Shown: positions 22,345 through 32,429 of the stretch, in pieces | Numbering within the stretch: the first letter of the stretch is position 1 | How the letters are laid out: each line of letters begins with the position of its first letter | DNA from: Diabrotica undecimpunctata | Lineage: Eukaryota; Arthropoda; Insecta; Coleoptera; Chrysomelidae | Length of the DNA: 64,000 nt | NCBI RefSeq assembly: GCF_040954645.1 | Contig: NC_092806.1 | Span: 76,510,141 to 76,574,140, forward strand | Reading direction: 5' to 3' | Notes under the pieces: generated by a model | The model's database searches: none | The model's input: the letters and a program-made list of their open reading frames with translations, nothing else | What the model was told of the DNA's origin: nothing | Translations under genes and position numbers: made by a program

Positions 22345-23115
22345 TAATAAACTTCTAGAAGACCATAACATAACTGTAGTTGCTACCATCAGAAAAAACA
22401 GAAAAGAAATTCCACTGGAATTTTTAAACGGTAAATTACAACCAGTGAATTCTTCAATATTTTTTTTGGGAAAAATATTACCTTAGTATCACATATTCCA
22501 AAAAAAAGCAAAGTGGTTCGTGCTATCTACTCCCTACATACAGATGGAAGTGATTCTGAAACTGGTGAAAAAAATAAACTTAAAATTATCACATTTTACA
22601 ACATCACAAAAGGTGGTGTAGATTGTGCTTATTAAAAACCAGCTGCCTACAATATTAGCAGGAACACTAGCAGATGGCCTATGGTAATATTATATAATAT
22701 AATAAACATTGCCGGAATCTATTGACATGCAGTTTACAACGCAAACAATCCCGACGAAAATTTGGCCAGGAATATTCATCTCAAAAATGTTGGTCTTGAT
22801 TTAATTAAAGAAAGCATTCATTCTCGAGCGAAAAACATGCACTTAAAACGAGAAACGCGTGCTATTGCACAGCGTTTAACGAGTTCAGAAGTGGCTATAC
22901 GACAATCAACTGACGGTGTACAACATGGAAGATGCTACTACTATCTAAATCGGAAAACAAGATATTGTTGCAAAAAATGTAGAAAATGGTTTTGCCTGGA
23001 ACATGTACAGATGTGTCAAGATTGTGTTACACAAAATTTTGAAGTTGGAGAAATATTTGCAAAAATTTACCATTGTTGTCTTTTTTTGAGGTTTGCTTGT
23101 ATCAGTTGCAAATAA
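22345..23115 (+). pseudogene. piggyBac-like transposase A, C-terminal half
   Basis: The reading resumes with NKLLEDHNITVVATIRKN and EIPLEFLNGKLQPV. After frame changes it gives NITKGGVDCAY (keeping the third catalytic Asp), NTSRWPMVILYNIINIAG-like and NNPDENLARN. The last frame (22762-23115) ends in the Cys-rich domain typical of piggyBac: GRCYYYLNRKTRYCCKKC, WFCLEHVQMCQDC. Stops at several places confirm decay. Confidence 0.8.
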
Positions 23116-23339
23116 AGAACTTTTGTTTGTTTAAATTGATAAAATATGTTTTATGTTATACAAGAAGGTAGACCATAAAAATTGTATCATAAAAAATTGT
23201 TTTTTTTTCATTTTTTGTAAAATATTTAAATACATAATGTGTGTCTCTTAGACACCATCCGACCTTTGGTGTAAAACAGTTCTTCAAAATACTCTTTCTA
23301 TTTTATCCAAATCAGTTATAATCAGTTACAACCCGTTAC

Positions 23340-23570
23340 TTTTTATTTTTTTTATACGTTTTCCCTATAACTCTTTATTAATTTTCTAATATTTGTTTTC
23401 GAAGAATGATTAATTGCAGCTTGTATTTTAGGCCTTATTTCTTTATTATATTTTTTATGTATTTCGACGTTTTGATTATTCAATTTGCGTCTTTTGTCAA
23501 TTACATTTAAAATCTCATCGTTTAGCCACTGTTGCTTTTACGTTTGATTGATTTTAGCTGGAGTTTGGAG
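23340..23570 (-). pseudogene. LINE linker fragment (between endonuclease and RT)
   Basis: The minus strand reads WLNDEILNVIDKRRKLNNQN, VEIHKKYNKEIRPKIQAA and a basic tail. The pattern WLNDEIL...KRR..K...V.IHK.Y..EIR is the usual segment after the endonuclease in RTE-type insect LINEs. Only this segment is present. Confidence 0.6.
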
Positions 23571-24865
23571 TTGAGGTGTCTATAATCGTTTTCTCTAGAT
23601 TAGATTACTCTAGTTTGTTTCAAGAACAAGTTTCAAAGGTCTAGTTATTTAAAAACAATTTTAACTTCCTTCTGCCATCAGTAGGTTGTTGCCACTCAAG
23701 GCGTAGGTGCTTTTTTCGAGCTAGGAAATTTTAGGTTCCCCTAAATAATGCAATCCCTTATCATTGACCTAGTGTCTTATTAATTATAATTTTAGTTACC
23801 CTAATTAAGGGTTATATTTAAGGGTAATTAAGGGTCTTTATTACTCTAATTTAGTTAATTTAAGGGTTATATTACCTTATTATGTGGCTAGTTCCAATTA
23901 CTTTATAAACGGTTTTCACTGATGACAGGATGAAAAAAGATGTGAAAATTAATAAATCCGTTCAAATTTCCTGTAATTCATTCAAAGTATCTTTGTAATT
24001 TTTGTAATTGTTTATTCTGCAAAATTGACATCTGTTTTCCTAACTTTTCTATTTCATTTTTACACATCGCTAGTTGCTTCCTCAAATGTGCAACTTCAGA
24101 TTCTGTAGTTTCGCTTCTGTGATCACTAGTGTCAAATCGATTTCTTATCTACTACGTATCTACTAGTACTTTCTAGTAGGACTATGTGACAGGCTTCTAA
24201 ACGTCTTAAGTCACTAAAAATTTATTTAGAAAAAATATAGGCAATGATATTCCCCATACTTGGAAAATATGTGGAATCTTACAGTGTGGTTAACTCTATA
24301 TGTTTTTTTAAAATTGTATTCTTCTCATAATTCTTATTCTTTTAGGGTCTTATAGTGCTTATATTGGTTTTGCATTACTATACAAAGTATTTAACCAGGT
24401 ATGACCATTTTTATTTCGATATCTCTATGAAATCAACACCATGTAGGTATATAAAGAAGTAATACATAAACAATTATTTGTTTTATATAATAAAGCAAAC
24501 AATATATTGTAGTTTTTAAATTAAGTTTAATTAAAACAATTAACAAAAATTTGTATACAGGATGAATTACAAAACAAATTTACGATTTTCTCAATTTTTC
24601 TAAATTGATTACCCTATATTTTAATTTTTAGAAATGTTGTATTTATGATACTCTTTCATTTTTATATGGCATTCCCTATACAATATTGTATTTCCCTATT
24701 CCAAATACATTCAATTATTCTAAGTAGAAATAAATATTGATTATTGAGTGATAATAAAACAAAATTATTTTTATTCAATAAGTAACTAACAAAAAATATA
24801 AACCATAACAATATGCAATGAATGTATTAATAAATGTGATATTATTATTGAAATATCATATTTCC
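23571..24865. other. Unassigned sequence between the two piggyBac-like elements
   Basis: Contains a stretch with repeated TTAAGGGTTATATT/TTAAGGGT units (23745-23880) and the small coiled-coil frame listed separately. Nothing else recognised. Confidence 0.4.
23985..24150 (-). other. Small coiled-coil coding fragment
   Basis: On the minus strand an open frame ends in a stop and encodes SETTESEVAHLRKQLAMCKN then EIEKLGKQMSILQNKQLQKL. The heptad spacing of Leu/Ile is clear. It could be the C-terminus of a transposon protein (a THAP-type protein or an ORF1) rather than a gene of its own. No upstream part was found. Confidence 0.35.
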
Positions 24866-25259
24866 TTAACCCTCCGTTAGTCGATGTTAGTCAGGAAAAA
24901 CTGAGCAGCAAGAGTCGCTACGGTGTCTGTGACCAACAATTAAAAAAAATACTTATTCCTATAAAACTCATACAAGTATTTTATATTGTGTATAGGAATA
25001 AATTAAAAATATATTTGAAAATATTTTATTGAAAAACAACAGATACAAAATGAAAAACACTAGTATAAAAATATATTGTTATTTGTAATATAAAATTAAA
25101 TTTAAAAAAACAGTTCGTAATTTTTAGGTAAGAGGAATATAGATTAACTAAAAAAATAACTCAGGCTTTTAACAAAAATATAAAGTAAGCATTTCACTTG
25201 ATTTAGTAAATTTTATATAGATAGGGGCATTTTATGTTGTAGCGTCACTCGGGAAAGCT

Positions 25260-25980
25260 GACATATTCCGTGAATATGTTTAAGGCACATGAATTTTTTG
25301 CATTTTATGCATGAAAAGCGAGCAGACCTGTTTTTTTTTGGTAGTACAAAATGCACAACAACCCTTTGTTTAATTTATTTCTGAAATTGCAGGAGTTATA
25401 TCTGTGATGCCGCAAATTTTACGAATTCGGCATTTGAGGCTAACTGGCAGATTTGTAGTAGTAACTCGACTTTTTAAATAGGGCTATATAAGCTCATTTG
25501 CAAGGTTTCTTAGAAAATCACGTCGTTTCACATCTTTCTCATTCCTATTGTTTTGTATTGAAGATAACCATTCAATTAATGCCAGATATATTTAATATGG
25601 TATAGAATATAACCATTGGCCAAGGCTTTGTGCTTCTTGAACAGTTGTAGTTAGCACTGAGCTGGTCTAACATGTCGACTTCTATTTTCGTTGAATCATC
25701 TAGGGCGATAATTTCTGGTTTATTTTGATTACTCCTACTATAATCAACTGCATCATCATGATGTAGTGATAATACAAGCAATACATTTTAATTTTTTTTT
25801 AGGAATATGAGAAACTAGTGTAATATGTTGATTAAAACCAAACATACTTAAATTTACATGGTGCTTTGGTTTTGTGGAAGCGACATAGTCAGGCGGAACA
25901 TTTTATACTTGATCCATTAGTGTTCCAAAACTCATCTGGATTCACACGATCACCTTTCAGATGTGCTGCGTAATAAATCA
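25260..25980 (-). pseudogene. piggyBac-like transposase B, C-terminal part
   Basis: After the LINE the minus strand resumes in a shifted frame with DRVNPDEFWNTNG. It then jumps to HVNLSMFGFNQHITLVSHIP-like sequence and the frame LSLHHDDAVDYSRSN, with KIEVDMLDQLSANYNCSRST and KPWPMVIFYTILNISGIN. The VD..DQ block keeps the third catalytic Asp. Most of the DDD core between NPDEFW and this block is deleted. The end has a Cys-rich domain: LKCRIRKICGITD, CCAFCTTKKNRSARFSCIKC and KKFMCLKHI. Several stops. Confidence 0.8.
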
Positions 25981-25997
25981 GTCTATATATTTGTTCG

Positions 25998-27480
25998 AAG
26001 GTCAGTGCAAGAAATGAAAAACAATAAGTCCCCCGGAGGCGATGAAATGGCGGATGCCTTGAAAGTGGCTGGAAAAAGATTATGGCAGGTCCATGCCAAA
26101 CTATTCACTAGATGTTTGCAGGAAGCAATAACACCAACCCAGTGGTATAACGCAGAAATTATCATACTTTATAAAAAAGGGGATGCTACCGACCTCAGGA
26201 ATTACAGGAACATAAGTCTATTTTCACATATTTATAAACTATTTACAAAAATAATTACGAAACGACTAGAATAAATTGGAATTTTATCAGCCCATAGAAC
26301 AGGCGGGTTTTAGAAAAGGCTATGGAACAAACGATTACCTACTGGTAATAAAAAATCTTATAGAAAAATGCACTGAATATAATAAACCACTAGCTTTAAT
26401 ATTTGTCGACTATGAAAAGGCATTCGACACCGTAAATCAACAAAAAATGTTGGAAGCCTTGGCAGAATGCCGAATTGACTATCGGTATATAAATATAATT
26501 AAACACATATACCAAAACGCAACAGCCAGTGTTAGAGTGGGTGATAGTCAAACCCAGAAATTCCCGATACAACGTGGAGTACGCCAGGGGAACACCATAT
26601 CGCCGAAACTGTTCACTACGCTTTTGGAATATATATGTAAAAGGGCAAAACTGACCGACAAGGGCATAAACATAAACAGAGAAAAGCTTAGCCATCTAAG
26701 GTTTGCAGATGATATTGTACTAATAGCTGATGGGATAGATGAGGCCAAACAACTTTTAAATCAGCTTTACCTTCTCTCGCTAGAAGGAGGATTGAAAATA
26801 AATATATCTAAAACCCAGATGATGACAAATCTTGTAGTCAGCGAAGATATATGCGTAGGAACAAGATCCATAGAACAGGTAATGGCCTATAAATACCTAG
26901 GTCATGAGATTCGCATAGGAAAAGATAACCAAACCGTTGAGCTTCTCCGTCGTATAAGACTGACTTGGGAAGCCTTCGGAAAGCTGAACCATATTTTCAA
27001 ATCGTCTGATATACCAATATGCCTTAAAAGAAAAACGTTTAATCAGTGTATTTTGCCAATGTTAACTTACGGTGCGCAAACGTTGACCATGATAAGGAGA
27101 ACAGTTCAAAAGATCCGTGTGTGTCAAAGGGCGATGGAGCGTGCTATGTTGGGCCTTTCACTACGAGACAAGATCCCAAATCGCCAGCTACAACAAAGAA
27201 CAGGAGTGACTGATGCAGTAGAGAGAGTAGCAACACTGAAATGGAACTGGACAGGTCACGTGGCCCGAATGACAGATAATAGATGGACAAAGCGGATACT
27301 GGAATGGAGACCAAGAGATCTCCCGAAGCAGAGGTCGTCTACCAACACGTTGGACTGACGATCTAAAACGTTGTCATAGGAATTGGATGCAAGAGGCACA
27401 AGATTGAAATAGATGGAAAATTATGAGGGAGATCTATGTCCAGCAGTGGATAAGCGAAGATTGAATGATGATGATGATGA
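25998..27480 (+). pseudogene. RTE-clade LINE, 5'-truncated, almost intact RT
   Basis: Inserted in transposon B with an exact 11-bp target duplication ATATTTGTTCG (25987-25997 and 27480-27490, sharing one base with the tail). Reading starts in the RT fingers (MKNNKSPGGDEMADALKVAG, WYNAEIIILYKKGDATDLRN). It shows one single-base deletion near 26271, then QAGFRKGYGTNDYLLVIKNL, LALIFVDYEKAFDTVNQQKM, IQRGVRQGNTISPKLFTTLL, the catalytic LRFADDIVLIADG, AYKYLGHEIRIGK and WNWTGHVARMTDNRWTKRIL. A second frameshift occurs near 27320, after which GR.PTRWTDDLKR and YVQQWISED follow. It ends in ATGATGATGATGATGA, the short-repeat tail usual for RTE elements. The endonuclease is missing. It looks recent compared with its host element. 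Confidence 0.9.
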
Positions 27481-27490
27481 TATTTGTTCG

Positions 27491-27813
27491 TACTTTCCAC
27501 AATCATTTCTAACATAGCGTTATTCACAAAATATTTCCAAATATCACTGGGAGTCTTTAAGTCACTTGTAGGTAATCTCGACATCGGCAAACGTACTACC
27601 TAATTGTCTTGTCTTGTTCTAACATTTCTCGGTGAAACGGCCTTTTTCCATCTGATAACCTCCATCTTTTTTAATAAACGCTAAAGTATTACTTCCACTT
27701 TCTTCTTCCTCATCTGTCACATCTTGTTCCGATTCACTTCCCTCATCAACAATATACTTTTCCTCGTCGGTAGGAACCATTTCCAACCAACAAGCGTTTT
27801 TGTTTGGCTTCAA
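27491..27813 (-). pseudogene. piggyBac-like transposase B, N-terminal part
   Basis: The minus strand begins with MKPNKNACWLEMVPTDEEKY and an acidic stretch (DEGSESEQDVTDEEEE), as usual for piggyBac N-termini. In another frame comes LPTSDLKTPSDIWKYFVNNA, MLEMIVESTNKY. It ends at 27491, where the RTE LINE begins. Confidence 0.8.
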
Positions 27814-28033
27814 AGGACATATAAATAAGAATTGACAAAAACTTACCGATAAAATGCAATAATAAGATGCTAAATACTTACCTGACCTGCAAGTTATGCC
27901 AACAAGTAATAGCTACACCGTTAGTCGCACCGAAAATATCTATAAAACTTGCACAATTGTATCCAGGTAGGTACACTAACTAGATAATTCTTTGGTCGGT
28001 GTGTGACACCGATAGCGACTAACGGAGGGTTAA

Positions 28034-28389
28034 TGAAATACAAGATACCTAAAACTCATACAAGATTATATGTTTTGTATAATAATATAACAAGATTATT
28101 TTTATTCAATATATAACTTGAAGGAAAACATTATACACTTGACGTAACAATTTTTAGATTGTTATGTCAACAATATTCTAAGCCAGGAATATTTCATAAA
28201 ACATTTCTAACTGCCGATTGTGACGCGCGCAGTAAATAAAAGGCCATTTGTATCAGTTACAAAGGTTAAATAGCAGGTTTTAAAAAAATGACAGTTTTTA
28301 TATTATTACCCTTTTTATCGGTCTGTGTGGCTTGTCTTTATTGTTAAAAATGGATTTTCTCATAGAATAGTTAACAGATATGATCTGAG
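28034..28389. other. Short unassigned gap
   Basis: AT-rich sequence after transposon B. It contains TGTGACGCGCGCAGTAAAT and CAGTTACAAAGGTTAA, which may be the edge of the following transposon. No clear inverted repeat was found. Confidence 0.35.
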
Positions 28390-29215
28390 TATTAGAAAAC
28401 ATGTCAAGAAATTTCTTACTTGCATATATAATATATCACGAGCGATATCCTGAACGGAGGAAGCCAAACGCAAGAGCTTTAGAAAAATTAATGGATCGTT
28501 TTCTGCGCACTGGATTAGTGGTATATGAAAAAAATGAGAGAACCACAACTGTTCTAAGTAAAGAAAAGGAATATGATGTACTAATAGCTACTACTGAAGA
28601 TCCTCACATCATCACTCGTAAAATTTCACGTCAACATGATAATATTTAAACTTCAGCGGCAAAAATCCTTCGTAAATGTAAACTGCATCTTTAACGCATA
28701 CAGTTACATCAATCATTGACAGCCAATGATTATCAACGCAGATTAGCTTTTTGTCAATGGTCTCAGAAGCAAGTGGAAAAAAACCGATTTTTTTTTATTT
28801 TGTGCTTTTTGGAAATAAGGCTACCTTTCACAAAAATGGAACGGTGAATCGGCATAATTTTCATTACTATGCATCAAGTACTCCCTACTTTGTCAACACT
28901 CATAGTCAAACTAGGAAGTCTATAAATGTTTGGGTGGTATTGTTGGCAATTATGTGATTGGCCCACATTTTTTTGACGGTTGTGTGAATGATGCCATATA
29001 TCTGGATTTTCTAAATAATCATTTGCCAATACTACTGACTGCGAAATGTACCGCTTAATATTCGACAACGAATGTGGACGTGGACCTCTCAAATTGTTAT
29101 AACGCTGCTTATAAACTCCTCACGTGGGACACAGCACAACAAATCGGTGATTGGGTGATTAATTAACTCATCAAAGACTGCCCAATAGCATTTTGAGCTC
29201 AAATTCACCTCTCAA
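28390..29215 (+). pseudogene. Mariner-like (HTH plus DDE) transposase remnant
   Basis: The first frame reads YIIYHERYPERRKPNARALE and MDRFLRTGLVVYEKNER, a helix-turn-helix N-terminus of a very abundant insect transposase-like family. After a stop come LTANDYQRRLAFCQW, NGTVNRHNFHYYASSTPYFV, RKSINVWVVLLAIM and HFFDGCVNDAIYLDFLNNHL in shifted frames. The usual FTDES Asp box is lost. Stops and frameshifts throughout. The 3' end runs into a LINE tail at about 29255. Confidence 0.65.
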
Positions 29216-29254
29216 GAAAAAAAAATTGCCAGCTGAATCAAGAAGATCTGTGTT

Positions 29255-29770
29255 TTATCTTCTTCTTCTTCACGTGCCATCTCCGCGACGGAGGTTGGCA
29301 ATCATCATGGCTATTCTGATCTTAGATGCTGCTGCTCTGAATAGTTTATTTGATGTGCATCCATACCATTCCTCAAGTTACGCAACCATGAGATTCTTCT
29401 TCTTCCTACACTTCTCTTGCCCTGGATTTTCCCTTGTATAACCAATTAAAGTAGGTTGTATCTCTCATTACGCATCACATGCCCCAGGTATTGCAGCTTT
29501 CGGGTCATAATGGTTTCCAATACTTCCATTCTTTTGTTGATTCTTCTCATGGCTTCGTTGTTTGTTACACGCTCGGTCCATGATATCTTTAGTTCTATAC
29601 ACCCACATTTCAAATGCTTCCAACTTTTTAGCAGTCGACGGTTAAGTGTCCATGCTTCTATCCCATAAAGCAGAGTCGACAAAATATAACACCTTGCCAG
29701 CCTAACTCTCAAGTCCAATTTTAGTTCTCTTGCACAAATTACCTTTCTCATTTTATTGAAGTTTGTACGT
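29255..29770 (-). pseudogene. LINE 3' terminal fragment
   Basis: The minus-strand frame 29446-29751 reads ICARELKLDLRVRLARCY, STLLYGIEAWTLNRRLLKSW, LKISWTERVTNNEAMRRINK and IMTRKLQYLGHVMRNERYNL. In a second frame toward 29260 comes GKIQGK..R..S-like, CTSNELFRAAASKIRIAMM and a GAAGAAGAAGATA tail (seen as TATCTTCTTCTTC on +). This is the thumb and C-terminus of an insect LINE, 5'-truncated, probably inserted next to or into the mariner-like copy. Confidence 0.75.
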
Positions 29771-30529
29771 GTGTTTTATAAACAAGACTAAAAATGTTTA
29801 TATCATCAATAGCGACGCAAAAAGGTTGAGAATATCTTTAGTGGTTTAACATGTATAAGTGGAAATGGAAATGCTAGAAAAACCTCAAAATTAACCCTAA
29901 CAAGAAGATAGTGTAGATTATAAATGAGTTTAAAGGTTTAAAGGTAAAAAGTAGTTTACCAAGTTCAAATTCTTAGAATTTAGAACATTTAATATTTGCA
30001 GAATTATTTAATTACGACTTAAGTTCGTCCTAATTTCGTCCTTTCAAGATTTTAACAGTAGAAGATTTATAAGTGGAGATTATTTTTATTATGTACATTA
30101 CGATCATTTCTAAGAAGCGGATAGAATAATGACAGCAATGTACTTGTGAACTCTTTATAATATAATAATTATAATAATGTATTGTTTTGTCCAAATAATT
30201 ATTAGTTACTTAAATTATAAAAAGCCACTTCTGTATACCGAAAATGTTAATATAATGTTAGCGTAACCAAACAAATATTTAAAAACATTTTTCACGTAAT
30301 TTATGTCTATTATTTTGCATTTAAAAAAATCGTCAATACCACATTGTTGCTAAATAAAAAAGATATTAAATTTATTGATGTTTCTATTCAATTATTAGAT
30401 AGCAGCCTGTGTTTAAGTTGATAATTAATAAAGCAAATAAAAATCTTTATTTTTATGATTTTACGTTTTTAGGTATCACATAGATTGTTCACTTATTTAA
30501 ATTTCAGTCAGAATAAATAATGTTATATT
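29771..30529. other. Unassigned AT-rich sequence
   Basis: No coding or repeat signal recognised. Confidence 0.35.
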
Positions 30530-30990
30530 CAGATCCCGTATAAAAAAAATTACAAAGTAAGCATCAGTCTGGACGCAAAACTTCAATGGAAAGAAAGTAT
30601 GAAAAAGAAAAGCAACTGGAATTAAACACAAGAAAGTATATTGGCTATTTTAACAATAATCGAAGCTATCCACCAATAATAAATTGCTCCTAATAAACAA
30701 ATTCTCAGTCGGATTTGGAGTTAGCACGTACAAGTTTAGGGTTATGTCGCTGAAAGCAATATCCAACTAATTTCGGAATTCCAATTACTCAAATACATGC
30801 TTCATGGTCCATCAGAAAGTATTCTAAGATTTAGAAATTAATAATGTTCGTCTAAACATGCCTAACTGTATGCGTAATCACAAAGACCTAGTTAACAGCT
30901 CCACAAGCACCTGAAGATTGAGGCTTTCCAGCTGTTAGAAAATAAGAATCATAAGACTTAGAAAACTTAATAAAACCAAGACTTATGAGA
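30530..30990 (+). pseudogene. Jockey-like LINE 3' scrap
   Basis: In broken frames the + strand gives ISLDAKLQWKESMKKK, IQLISEFQLLKYML, SESILRF and LTAPQAPED. These correspond to the YLGV.LD..L.WK, Q...LR and C-terminal blocks of jockey reverse transcriptases seen intact at 20917-21458. Heavily decayed. Confidence 0.55.
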
Positions 30991-31139
30991 TCTGAAACTT
31001 TAAGGAGGGGACTACAGCCCCATCAACAACACTTAGTTTACAGTATGACGTCAGACAGAAAGGCATCGGTTTTATGTGGTTTCCCGAATTTATTGCACAG
31101 TTACATATATCCCTAGATAGGTAAGAAGCACAGTATACT

Positions 31140-32020
31140 GTACTATACTAAACGCATCTAATGTGCCTAACATATTTTCCGGATGAAGTTTTAACTTTAG
31201 TAGACCGAACCAATCCATCCTTACCGGGATATGTCTCATTCACACGAGCAAGTGATCAACAAAGAGGAGAAGAATTTTCGTCGCGTAAGATAACCATTGA
31301 CCTGTATATTTCTAACAGGTTTACACCATTTAGCTCGATGTTTTAATCGATGAAGGTACTTACCTTTTCCAAAAGAGTTACCCAGCTTAACAAATTTTCT
31401 GGTATATATTTTAATCTATTTGAATTTTAGTTAGAAATATCCTTTTCCGGATGAGCAGTTAAAGCAGCCATAATCATTTGGTTCATTGTACTGTAATGAG
31501 AGAGGCCGCGAATTAAAAATTTCTCCTATTTGGGTCACGATTGTAAAGAAAACTTCATATCCAATGGTGAGATTTCTAATTAGTCGGTGTAAATGGCGCT
31601 TTGTGTTTTTACAGCGGCTTCTTGAAACCTGCCCAATTTGGTGCCTACTATAGTCCCAACTATAAATTTAAACTCTATTCTATTTGTTTCACAGAAATCC
31701 AAGATGCAATGAGAGTTTGCATTATTTACAAGGAAGTAATGCAATCCAATGAATCTGTTCAAAAAAATTTGTACCACTCTCACTCCATATAATGGCAGGA
31801 TTGCCCCTAAGTAATATAAACCTTTTCAATGCCATTATATAGGACTCGGCTGACAAACTGGTAACAACTTCTAGATGTACAGCTTTTGTCACCATAAATA
31901 TAAAAACACGGCGATATAACGCTTTTCAATAGCGGCTTTGCGCAATTTGGAAGTTTTTTACATGATCTGCATAGTCAACACTGATTTTAGAAAATGGTCT
32001 ACAGATTTGAACTCGGTCTG
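31140..32020 (-). pseudogene. BEL/Pao retrotransposon integrase fragment
   Basis: On the minus strand the order is VTKAVHLEVVTSLSAESYIM, ALKRFILLRGNPAIIWSESG, TNFF (usually a SDNGTNF box, here with Glu for Asp), then IEFKFIVGTIVGTKLGRFQE, AAVKT (keeping the catalytic Glu), HRLIRNLTIGYEVFFTIVTQ, IGEILNSRPLSHYS and near the end ETYPGKDGLVRSTKVKTSSG, KYVRHI. This is the integrase catalytic core and the C-terminal region typical of BEL/Pao pol. Stops and frameshifts are common. No LTR was recognised nearby. It abuts a jockey LINE on the right. Confidence 0.8.
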
Positions 32021-32039
32021 ATCTGCATAGTGGAGGACA

Positions 32040-32367
32040 GCACAGTACAAACAGCTGTAAACAGAACAAGAACACACCAGCTACATGTGCTGTATGTGGA
32101 GGAGATCACCCAGCTAACTATAAAGGATGCGAATATTATCGTAATTTAAATAGAAATAAAAATATAGCACAAACTACATATAATCATCCCCAAAATATGT
32201 CGCAAGCACGTAACAGAAACTTTATACCCAATACAGTAAGACCAAATGTAAGCTATGCTAATGCAGCGAGTAATAGACAACCACCTCCTGCTTCTCCTTC
32301 AGATAACCAAGATTCAAACACTATTCTTATGAAGTTTTTAGAAGAATTCAAAGCCATGTTTAATTAA
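32040..32367 (+). pseudogene. Jockey LINE ORF1 C-terminus (zinc knuckle)
   Basis: One frame encodes CAVCGGDHPANYKGCEYY, a CCHC zinc knuckle (C-x2-C-x3-H-x6-C). Then a polar tail NPHPQ-like/NVSYANAASNRQPPPASP and the end LMKFLEEFKAMFN with a natural stop at 32365-32367. ORF1 proteins of jockey elements bind the element RNA. The N-terminal half is absent because the element is cut at about 32035. Confidence 0.75.
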
Positions 32368-32429
32368 ATCTTGCAACAAAACAGCATGGTAATAAACATG
32401 CTAAGTAAACTCATATGCAAATAAAATTC

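Larger units (their letters stand above)
14303..23272 (+). mobile_element. piggyBac-like transposon A, split by nested elements
   Basis: The transposase pieces (16255-17181 and 22345-23115) define the element. A candidate left end is ACCCTTCGCGGCACGGGTG at 14303, directly after a TTAA (14299-14302). A candidate right end near 23241-23272 shares the spaced pattern GTC....AGACAC...CCG with the reverse complement of the left end, but has drifted and lacks a clean TTAA. The transposase evidence is strong and the exact ends are uncertain. Between 14560 and 16250 it contains a THAP remnant and a short LINE piece, so other insertions are present as well. Confidence 0.5.
24870..28029 (-). mobile_element. 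piggyBac-like transposon B with intact ends
   Basis: Left end CCCTCCGTTAGTCG (24870-24883) and right end CGACTAACGGAGGG (28016-28029) are perfect 14-bp inverted repeats. Both are flanked by TTAA (24866-24869 and 28030-28033), the target site of piggyBac transposons. Just inside each end is a second partly shared motif (GTGTCTGTGACC left, GGTGTGTGACACCG right). The transposase is on the minus strand and is broken by an RTE LINE (25998-27480) and by an internal deletion. Confidence 0.9.
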
